Below are positions 13,475 through 19,289 of a stretch of 19,289 nt of DNA, piece after piece. The position numbers and the translations under genes were made by a program. The notes beneath the pieces are model-generated. The model had not been told where the DNA came from. It did not search any database and was given only the letters and a program-made list of their open reading frames with translations. Source of the stretch: Bacteroidota bacterium (GTDB taxonomy: Bacteria > Bacteroidota > Bacteroidia > Flavobacteriales > Weeksellaceae); assembly GCA_023419095.1 (NCBI GenBank), contig JAEZYN010000009.1, positions 1 to 19,289 on the forward strand, read 5' to 3'. How positions within the stretch are numbered: position 1 is the first letter of the stretch; every line of letters begins with the position of its first letter.

Positions 13475-16090
13475 ATGACCGTAATACAGGACCGAATGAC
13501 CGATGAACGTTGGAAAAAATGGGGGCCATACGTCAGCAACAGACAGTGGGGAACCGTACGTGAAGATTACAGCAGCAACGGAGACGCATGGGGCTACACC
13601 ACGTACCGCGATGCGATGAGCCGTGCCTACCGGTGGAACGAAGACGGCATTGCGGGCATCTGTGATGACAAACAACTTTTGTGTTTCGCATTTTCATTTT
13701 GGAACGGTGCTGACGAGATGCTGAAAGAACGCTTTTTTGGCTTGAGTAATTACGAAGGTAATCATGGCGAGGATATAAAAGAGATCTTTTATTATCTGGA
13801 TAACACGCCAACGCATTGCTATATGAAAATGGTCTACAAATATCCGATCAGCAGGTTTCCGTATGAAGAACTTGTGTTGGTGAACGCCAGTCGCTCTAAA
13901 CGTGAACCCGAATATGAAATTACGGACACCGGAATCTTCAGCAATAACGAATATTTCGATCTTTTTATAGAATACTCCAAAATCAATCATGATGATATAG
14001 CAATCCGTTTAACGGCTGTAAACCGCAGCAGCAGGCAAGCGCCACTTTTTGTGATTCCAACTGTTTGGTTCAGAAATAATTGGGCCTGGGGCAACGGAAC
14101 GTACAAACCTCAGCTGAAATCTGTCGCCAATGGAAAGATTGGTGTTCAGCATGAATCGGTTGACTTTAAATTTTTCTACGCGAAAGATGCCGGTGTGGAA
14201 GACTACTTCTGCGAGAACGAGACCAATCCGGCCAAATTCCCAGATCTTCATAAAACGGAAGCTCAGTTTTTCAAAGACGGACTTAATGAATTTTTAATTC
14301 ACGGAAATAAATCTGCGGTAAATCCCGAAAAAACGGGTACAAAAGCAGCATTTGTAATTAATGCAGAACTTAATCCCGGCGAAAGCAGAACTTTTGATTT
14401 CCGGCTGAGCCCGCATGATATGGATGATGGCTTTTATAATTTTGAAGAAGTCTTTAGTACAAAAAAAACAGAAGCCGATGCATACTACGAAAAAGTGCAG
14501 TGTGATATAGAATCACCGGAAGAAAAAAACATCCAGCGCCAGGCACTGGCCGGTCTTCTCTGGAACAAGCAATTTTATTATTACAATGTTTCGAAATGGA
14601 TCAAAGGTGACCCAAAATATCCCGCGCCACGAAATTTCGACCATTTTGTGCGGAACACAAGTTGGGAACATATGCAGAACAAGGACATCATTTCGATGCC
14701 CGACAAATGGGAATATCCGTGGTTTGCCACGTGGGATCTGGCTTTTCACTGCGTACCGTTTGCGCTTATTGATCCGGCTTTTGCCAAAAATCAGCTTAAA
14801 TTACTCACAAAAGAGTGGTACATGCATCCGAACGGTCAATTACCGGCCTATGAATGGGATTTCAGTGACGTGAACCCGCCCGTACATGCCTGGTCGACTT
14901 TCCGTGTGTATAAGATTGACGAAAAATTTAACGGAAATCCCGACATTCCTTTCCTGGAAAGCGTGTTTCAAAAATTACTGCTCAATTTTACGTGGTGGGT
15001 CAACCGCAAAGACAAAAACGGCAATAATGTTTTTGGCGGCGGCTTTTTAGGGCTTGATAATATCGGTGCGTTTGACCGTAATATGCAGTTCAAGAACGGC
15101 GATCATCTGGAGCAGGCTGACGGCACGAGTTGGATGGCGATGTTTGCGCTGAATATGATGCGGATATCCATGGAACTGGCACTTTACAACCCCGTGTATG
15201 AAGACATGGCCATCAAATTCTTTGAACATTATCTTTACATCGCGCAGGCGATGGAAAATATTGGCGGTAAAAAAGGCGGATTATGGAACGACGAAGACGG
15301 GTTTTTCTATGATGTACTGCAGCTGAATGACGGCGACTCTATTTCGCTGAAATTAAGAAGCATAGTAGGTCTTATTCCGATGTTTGCCGTGGAAATAATT
15401 GACCATGAAACTTTAGAAAAACTGCCGAATTTCCGTAGCCGTATGGATTGGATATTGAAAAATAAGCCCGAACTCGCAAATTTGGTTTCGCACTGGGAAG
15501 TGGAGGGTCGGGGTGGCAAACATCTGATGAGCATTCTGCGAAAAACCAGACTGAAACGTGTGCTTTCCCGTATGGTGGATGAAAACGAGTTTCTGTCCGA
15601 CTTCGGAATTCGCTCGATGTCTAAAGTCTATGAGGAAAATCCTTTCACCTTCACGGTAGACGGGAAAGATTTTGTGGTAAAGTACACACCGGCAGAAAGC
15701 GACAGCCGAATGTTTGGCGGCAATAGCAACTGGCGCGGACCTATCTGGTTCCCGATCAATTTTTTAATTGTGGAGAGTCTGCAGCGGTATCACTATTATT
15801 ATGAGGAAAGCCTGCAGATCGAATTTCCGGCTAATAGTGGCGAGATGCGGAATCTGGAATTTGTTTCGGATAATATCAGCCAGCGTTTATGCTCAATTTT
15901 TATTAAAGATGAAAACGGCGAAAGACCTTTCAATGGAGGAAATACGCTGCTGAATCACGATGAGCATTTCAAAAACTACATCATGTTCCACGAATATTTC
16001 AACGGCGATACAGGTAAAGGCATTGGCGCCTCGCATCAAACCGGCTGGACGGCTACAGTGGCGAAACTGCTGAAACCAAAAGTTTCGTAG
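13475..16090 (+). CDS. Glycoside hydrolase, GH63/MGH1-like (alpha/alpha)6-barrel protein
   Basis: The 871-residue protein has an N-terminal beta-sandwich-like part (about 20-345) and a C-terminal (alpha/alpha)6 barrel (about 350-870). Barrel landmarks are WEYPWFATWDLAFH (412-425), GQLPAYEWDFSDVNPPVHAW (454-473), then ADGTSWMAMFALNMM, GNSNWRGPIWFPINFL and GIGASHQTGWTA near the end. These fit the bacterial GH63 and mannosylglycerate-hydrolase-like group, whose members hydrolyse alpha-linked glucosides or mannosides with inversion. I cannot assign the substrate or the catalytic acids with certainty. There is no signal peptide, so the enzyme is probably cytoplasmic and may handle a compatible solute or storage sugar. 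It is divergent from metH with no sugar-related neighbour. The ATG at 13475 is the first in frame; a second lies seven codons in. Confidence 0.85.
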   Translation: MTVIQDRMTDERWKKWGPYVSNRQWGTVREDYSSNGDAWGYTTYRDAMSRAYRWNEDGIAGICDDKQLLCFAFSFWNGADEMLKERFFGLSNYEGNHGEDIKEIFYYLDNTPTHCYMKMVYKYPISRFPYEELVLVNASRSKREPEYEITDTGIFSNNEYFDLFIEYSKINHDDIAIRLTAVNRSSRQAPLFVIPTVWFRNNWAWGNGTYKPQLKSVANGKIGVQHESVDFKFFYAKDAGVEDYFCENETNPAKFPDLHKTEAQFFKDGLNEFLIHGNKSAVNPEKTGTKAAFVINAELNPGESRTFDFRLSPHDMDDGFYNFEEVFSTKKTEADAYYEKVQCDIESPEEKNIQRQALAGLLWNKQFYYYNVSKWIKGDPKYPAPRNFDHFVRNTSWEHMQNKDIISMPDKWEYPWFATWDLAFHCVPFALIDPAFAKNQLKLLTKEWYMHPNGQLPAYEWDFSDVNPPVHAWSTFRVYKIDEKFNGNPDIPFLESVFQKLLLNFTWWVNRKDKNGNNVFGGGFLGLDNIGAFDRNMQFKNGDHLEQADGTSWMAMFALNMMRISMELALYNPVYEDMAIKFFEHYLYIAQAMENIGGKKGGLWNDEDGFFYDVLQLNDGDSISLKLRSIVGLIPMFAVEIIDHETLEKLPNFRSRMDWILKNKPELANLVSHWEVEGRGGKHLMSILRKTRLKRVLSRMVDENEFLSDFGIRSMSKVYEENPFTFTVDGKDFVVKYTPAESDSRMFGGNSNWRGPIWFPINFLIVESLQRYHYYYEESLQIEFPANSGEMRNLEFVSDNISQRLCSIFIKDENGERPFNGGNTLLNHDEHFKNYIMFHEYFNGDTGKGIGASHQTGWTATVAKLLKPKVS

Positions 16091-16111
16091 CGAATTTTAA
16101 TTAAAAATTCG
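16091..16111. terminator. Weak AT-rich hairpin between convergent genes
   Basis: CGAATTTT (16091-16098) and AAAATTCG (16104-16111) form an 8-bp stem with loop AATTA right after the glycosidase stop codon, followed by ATTTTAAT. It could end transcription in both directions but is AT-rich and weak. Confidence 0.4.
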
Positions 16112-16139
16112 ATTTTAATATAATTGAGTTTGACCGGTT

Positions 16140-16556
16140 TTAACTGACACCATTTACGGAAATAAGGTATTGCACCTCCACATTGGGTTCAAACGTTTTT
16201 GAGACTGAACAGTATTTCCCAAACGAAAGTTCTGCAGCGCGTTTGGCTTTATTCAGATCAACCTCGCCTTCAAGCATGAAGTGGACTCGAATTGTTTTGA
16301 AAGGTTTTGCTTCATCCACGGCAATGCGCTCACCTTCAATATCCGCCGAAAATGAAGTGATAATTTGGCGCTGCTTTTTCAGAATAGACACAATATCAAT
16401 CCCGCTGCATGCCGCCACCGCCATTAACACAGACTCCATAGGAGAAACACCTTTTGAGCCGGGCTCGGAGGTGTTATCAAGTAATATTTTGGCCCCCGAA
16501 GCATTGGTTCCTTCAAACAGATAATTGTCATCAAGTCGTTTAAGCGTAACTTTCAT
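16140..16556 (-). CDS. OsmC/Ohr family protein
   Basis: From the ATG at 16556 the product is 138 residues, the usual OsmC length. An upstream TTG at 16607 would add 17 residues unlike the family and is rejected. The start MKVTLKRLDDNYLFEGTN, the SPMESVLMAVAAC segment with Cys50, and FGKYCSVSKTF with Cys116 are typical. The two cysteines are the peroxidatic pair of the family, which reduces organic hydroperoxides with dithiol donors in the cytoplasm. This looks like the YhfA-like branch rather than Ohr, and its physiological substrate is uncertain. It is divergent from the GNAT gene with a 58-nt shared upstream region. Confidence 0.9.
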   Translation of the reverse strand: MKVTLKRLDDNYLFEGTNASGAKILLDNTSEPGSKGVSPMESVLMAVAACSGIDIVSILKKQRQIITSFSADIEGERIAVDEAKPFKTIRVHFMLEGEVDLNKAKRAAELSFGKYCSVSKTFEPNVEVQYLISVNGVS

Positions 16557-16568
16557 ATTGGCTAAAAT

Positions 16569-16597
16569 TTTGTTGTAAAAATATTTTTCTACCTTTA
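16569..16597 (+). promoter_or_regulatory. Promoter for the small GNAT gene
   Basis: TTTG (16569-16572), 17 nt, then TACCTTTA (16590-16597), one mismatch from TAnnTTTG. Transcription would start about 10 nt before the ATG at 16615. On the other strand TACTTTAA (16602-16595) overlaps it and may serve the divergent OsmC gene. Confidence 0.5.
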
Positions 16598-16614
16598 AAG
16601 TAAACAATAAATAT

Positions 16615-16905
16615 ATGAATTATCACAATGAAAAATCGGGCAATGGCGGCGTTATCACGCTAAGCAACGATGTGGATGAGATTGGAAGACTTACATACAC
16701 GGTTTTTCCGGAGCAAAACAGAATGGTAATTTCTTATGTACTGGTACACCGCCAATTTGAAGGCCGCGGCATGGGTAAATACCTTATCGAAGAAGCGATA
16801 AAATTTGCACGCGACAACCACTGGAAAGTATATCCGCATTGTTCTTACGCACGAAGCGTAATGAACCGGATGAATGATGTGGATGATATTTTACTCCATC
16901 GGTAA
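16615..16905 (+). CDS. Small GNAT-like N-acetyltransferase (COG2388/YidJ-like)
   Basis: The 96-residue protein is a minimal GNAT fold. The acetyl-CoA pyrophosphate-binding loop is visible as QFEGRGMGKYLI (47-58), followed by the helix EEAIKFARDN and then KVYPHCSYA with Cys76. This last motif is typical of the short COG2388 family, found in many bacteria and in human GTLF3B/NATD1. The acceptor substrate is unknown for the family. The short length is normal for it and does not mean truncation. It is probably a single-gene unit. Confidence 0.87.
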   Translation: MNYHNEKSGNGGVITLSNDVDEIGRLTYTVFPEQNRMVISYVLVHRQFEGRGMGKYLIEEAIKFARDNHWKVYPHCSYARSVMNRMNDVDDILLHR

Positions 16906-16958
16906 GCTGCAAATTTTCTGGAAATTGCACCTTAAAATTTCGAAAACGCGATTACTGT

Positions 16959-17699
16959 TTAAAGTGATTCCAACAGCTCGTCCGTGATTTCCATATTATG
17001 ATATACGTTTTGTACGTCATCATCATCTTCAAAGCGCTCAAGCATTTTCATGTTCGCTTTAAACTGCTCCTGTGAAACCTCTTTGGTAATGTTGGCAATT
17101 CGCTGTAATTCTGCGGATTTTGCTTCAATTCCAAGTTCTTCAAGCTTATGGGCAACAGCGCCAAAATCTTCATAGGCTGAAGTAATCATCACTTCTTCTT
17201 CATCAGTTTCGATATCTTCCGCTCCGCCGTCGATCATTTCCATCTCGAAATCATCCCACTCCATTTTTATAAGGGAACGATCTATTGAAAAGATACCTTT
17301 CCGGTCGAAGATAAAGGCCAGTTCTCCATTCTTGCCAAGATTTCCATCAAATTTATTAAAGATGGCACGCACATTAGCCACGGTACGGGTTGTGTTGTTG
17401 GTCGTACATTCTACAAAGAACGCCACACCTCCCTGTCCGTACCCCTCGTACGTTACTTCTTCGTAATTTTCGGCTTCCGCTCCACTTGCTTTTTTTATGG
17501 CGCGCTCAACGTTATCTTTGGGCATATTGGCTCCTTTTGCATTTTGAATGCAGCGGCGCAAGGCAGGATTCGATTCGGGGTCAGGACCGCCCGCTTTCAC
17601 TGCCAGTGCAATGTCCTTCCCTATTTTAGAAAACGTCTTAGCCATTTTGTCCCAACGAGCCATCTTTGAGGCTTTTCTATATTCGAATGCGCGTCCCAT
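16959..17699 (-). CDS. yebC: YebC/PmpR (TACO1) family protein
   Basis: The product is 246 residues from the ATG at 17699. The longer frame begins with an ATG at 17723, but the -7 box at 17728-17721 overlaps that codon, and the family start MGRAFEYRKASKMARWDKMA coincides with 17699. Landmarks are the N-terminal Lys/Arg-rich helix, NPALRRCIQNAKGANMPKDN, the conserved YEGYGQGGVAFFVEC and TTNNTTRTVANVR segments, and an acidic third domain. Older work describes members as DNA-binding regulators. More recent work on YebC and mitochondrial TACO1 points to a ribosome-associated role in relieving stalling at proline-rich sequences. Which applies here cannot be told. The acidic stretch near the end (ERFEDDDD) is strong. 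Confidence 0.95.
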   Translation of the reverse strand: MGRAFEYRKASKMARWDKMAKTFSKIGKDIALAVKAGGPDPESNPALRRCIQNAKGANMPKDNVERAIKKASGAEAENYEEVTYEGYGQGGVAFFVECTTNNTTRTVANVRAIFNKFDGNLGKNGELAFIFDRKGIFSIDRSLIKMEWDDFEMEMIDGGAEDIETDEEEVMITSAYEDFGAVAHKLEELGIEAKSAELQRIANITKEVSQEQFKANMKMLERFEDDDDVQNVYHNMEITDELLESL

Positions 17700-17720
17700 A
17701 TTTTTATTTAAAGTTGGATG

Positions 17721-17728
17721 CAAAAGTA
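17721..17728 (-). promoter_or_regulatory. -7 box for yebC
   Basis: The minus strand reads TACTTTTG followed by C, an exact match to TAnnTTTG. Transcription would begin near 17714, leaving a leader of about 15 nt before the ATG at 17699. This decides the start codon. Confidence 0.65.
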
Positions 17729-17743
17729 ATTAAATTCATACAT

Positions 17744-17773
17744 AAAAAAAACACCTCCGAAAGTCCGGAGGTG
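17744..17773 (-). terminator. Intrinsic terminator of the ompA-like gene
   Basis: On the minus strand CACCTCCG (17773-17766) pairs with CGGAGGTG (17759-17752), loop of 6 nt, followed by eight T residues (17751-17744). It lies 24 nt past the stop codon and only about 15 nt before the yebC promoter. Confidence 0.92.
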
Positions 17774-17797
17774 CATTTTATGATTGAAAGTTACTGA

Positions 17798-19222
17798 TTA
17801 GTAATCTCTCTTTTTCATTGATTCCCAAGTTGCTTCGTCAGCAGGCTTAACAACCACTTTTCTGTCTTTCATTCTTTCAGCGTTAGACGCATTTTCAGGA
17901 ACTGTAGCATCTTGCTCACCTACACCCATAGACTTAAGTGCAGTACTGCTAACTCCTCTTGCTTCCAAAGCATCGACTACCGCTGCAGCTCTTCTTTGAG
18001 AAAGTTTCAGATTATAAGAATCTTTACCCTTCTTGTCAGTATGACCAATGATCAAGAATCTACCTTGAGAATCTTTGATGATTTGTGCAGCATTGTCAAG
18101 TTTTTCTTTAGACTCTGGTCTTAGCGTAGCTTTATCAAAGTTGAAAAGAATATTATCAAGTGCTTTAGTTGCATCATCAGCCCAAGCTTCTTGAGGTTTA
18201 GGGCAACCGTTGTACTGAGCTAAACCAGGAACGGTAGGACAAGCATCATCTTTGTCAAGGATTCCGTCACCGTCAGTATCTGGCCAAGGGCATCCGTTGT
18301 TTTCAGCTGGACCTGCAACTTCAGGACAAGCATCATCTTTATCTACTACACCATCACCGTCAGTATCTGGCCAAGGGCATCCGTTGTTTTCAACTGGACC
18401 TGCAACATCTGGGCACTGATCGTCTTTATCTGGAACTCCGTCACCGTCTGTATCTGGGCAACCTTGGAATTCAGCTAAACCTGGAGTGTCTGGACATAAA
18501 TCATCCTTATCTAAAATACCATCTTTGTCTCTGTCTGTATTACCAAAACGGAATAACAATGATGCAGACGCCTGCCAGAAGTTAGCAAGAGTAGACTTAT
18601 CTACTGGGGTAGAAACATAATCTCCCTGAACACCAATACCGAAGTTCTTAGTCACCCAGAAGTTAGATCCGATACCTGTAGCAAGAGCAAAATGATCAGC
18701 TCTTCTCATAGTACCAGCCTCATTATCAGAGAATCCGTTAACTACTTCGCCGTTGCTGTCAGTAAGAGGGAAGTTTACACCTGTGTAATCATGTCTCAAA
18801 TAGTTAGCACCTACTCTTAAGTATGGATCAAACCAAGATTCTTCATCCCAAAGACCATTGAATTTGAATTGAAGACCAAGACCGGTCATCAGGAAAAATT
18901 CTTTTCCCATACCGATTTTCTTGTTATCTATATTACCAACAGAAGTCTGCCAGTCTACAACAAGAAGTCTGTTAATGTTTCTCGCAACAGTAAGTTTAGA
19001 AAGTGGTGGTACAATTGTAAAATTGTTGATATTGTACAATTCGCCTCCGTCTCCACCGCCAAACGCTGTAGCAAATACATTACCCACGTTTCCACCCGCT
19101 GCAGCATGATTTACTCCGTGAGCACCAACACCGATAAGCCACGGGTTACTGGTCGTCTGAGCGAATACAGTAGTGGCCACAGTAAGTGCCAATGCTGAAA
19201 TTCCTAATTTTAGATTTTTCAT
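17798..19222 (-). CDS. OmpA-family outer membrane protein with thrombospondin type 3 repeats
   Basis: The 474-residue protein has a signal peptide (MKNLKLGISALALTVATTVFA, cut before Gln22). An N-terminal region of about 22-225 is expected to form an eight-stranded beta-barrel. Four calcium-binding thrombospondin type 3 repeats follow (about 229-345), each with D-x-D-x-DG-x-x-D-x-x-D-x-CP. The C-terminal OmpA domain (about 350-470) binds peptidoglycan, with ILFNFDKATL, GHTDKKGKDSYN and LSQRRAAAVVDAL. This is the abundant structural porin type of Bacteroidota, linking outer membrane and cell wall. The DNA of repeats two and three is almost identical over 53 nt. It has a promoter at 19252-19284 and a strong terminator, so it is probably a single-gene unit. 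Confidence 0.95.
   Translation of the reverse strand: MKNLKLGISALALTVATTVFAQTTSNPWLIGVGAHGVNHAAAGGNVGNVFATAFGGGDGGELYNINNFTIVPPLSKLTVARNINRLLVVDWQTSVGNIDNKKIGMGKEFFLMTGLGLQFKFNGLWDEESWFDPYLRVGANYLRHDYTGVNFPLTDSNGEVVNGFSDNEAGTMRRADHFALATGIGSNFWVTKNFGIGVQGDYVSTPVDKSTLANFWQASASLLFRFGNTDRDKDGILDKDDLCPDTPGLAEFQGCPDTDGDGVPDKDDQCPDVAGPVENNGCPWPDTDGDGVVDKDDACPEVAGPAENNGCPWPDTDGDGILDKDDACPTVPGLAQYNGCPKPQEAWADDATKALDNILFNFDKATLRPESKEKLDNAAQIIKDSQGRFLIIGHTDKKGKDSYNLKLSQRRAAAVVDALEARGVSSTALKSMGVGEQDATVPENASNAERMKDRKVVVKPADEATWESMKKRDY
18267..18406 (-). repeat. 87-bp tandem DNA repeat inside the ompA-like gene
   Basis: 18267-18319 and 18354-18406 agree at 52 of 53 positions with a spacing of 87 bp, equal to one 29-residue thrombospondin type 3 unit. 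Such near-identity at DNA level suggests a recent duplication or ongoing gene conversion. Confidence 0.85.
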
Positions 19223-19251
19223 AGAATTAAATGATTAAATAATTGATATTG

Positions 19252-19284
19252 CAAATTAAATATAAATTTTCCGTATAGTCCAAG
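19252..19284 (-). promoter_or_regulatory. Likely promoter of the ompA-like gene
   Basis: The minus strand has CTTG (19284-19281), 21 nt, then TTAATTTG followed by C (19259-19252). Each box has one mismatch from TTTG and TAnnTTTG. The leader would be about 23 nt. Confidence 0.45.
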
Positions 19285-19289
19285 TTATT

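Noticed and set aside
13261..13539. A 92-codon minus-strand frame through the metH leader
   Set aside because: It reads through the SAM-I riboswitch and the start of the divergent gene; the RNA structure explains the sequence.
16557..16607. A longer OsmC protein starting at a TTG
   Set aside because: The added 17 residues are unlike the family, and an ATG at 16556 gives the usual length and N-terminus.
16906..16958. Hairpin TGCAA/TTGCA after the GNAT gene as a terminator
   Set aside because: The stem is short and bulged, and no T-run follows, so it cannot be supported.
17700..17723. An eight-codon longer yebC start at 17723
   Set aside because: That ATG overlaps the -7 promoter box, and the family begins at the internal ATG.

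Overview
The window reads as chromosomal housekeeping DNA from a Bacteroidota member, most likely a Chryseobacterium-like flavobacterium. The evidence is the set of TAnnTTTG-type -7 promoter boxes with no strong Shine-Dalgarno sites, a GlmU-like protein of the Bacteroidota type, a zinc-free L31 type B protein, a methionine synthase encoded as two genes, and an OmpA protein with thrombospondin type 3 repeats. No rRNA, tRNA, insertion sequence, prophage, CRISPR array or defence island was recognised.

Layout. At 1-1780, minus strand, is a two-gene tRNA-hydroxylation unit: trhO followed 3 nt later by a U32-family trhP-like gene that runs off the left edge. At 2037-3549, minus strand, are a GlmU-like protein and ribosomal protein L31B, each with its own promoter and with a strong terminator between them. 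At 3741-8416, plus strand, are a surface-type beta-helix lipoprotein, a MazG-like pyrophosphohydrolase, aroA, a short-chain dehydrogenase and an unrecognised secreted protein. At 8448-13360, minus strand, is a methionine/one-carbon block: SAM-I riboswitch, metH part 1, metH part 2 and metF. A 871-residue GH63-type glycosidase is divergent from it at 13475-16090 on the plus strand. After that come an OsmC protein (minus), a small GNAT-like protein (plus), a YebC/PmpR protein (minus) and an OmpA-family porin (minus).

How the parts work together. The methionine block is a coherent pathway. MetF makes 5-methyltetrahydrofolate, the split MetH transfers its methyl group through cobalamin to homocysteine, and SAM made from methionine should feed back through the riboswitch in the leader of the first gene. 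TrhO and TrhP are the two known alternative routes to 5-hydroxyuridine in tRNA, one oxygen-dependent and one prephenate-dependent. Here they sit together, and TrhO carries an extra C-terminal beta-barrel-like domain resembling the C-terminal module of U32 proteins.

The most interesting items are that TrhO extension beside trhP, the possible start-codon-sequestering platform below the SAM-I aptamer (identical 9-mers flank it, with a complementary 8-mer between them), the 23-bp tandem repeats just upstream of the trhO promoter, and a structured GC-rich element between metH part 2 and metF. Nothing here requires a wholly new system. Start sites were moved from TTG or upstream codons to internal ATGs for four genes, for reasons given in their entries.
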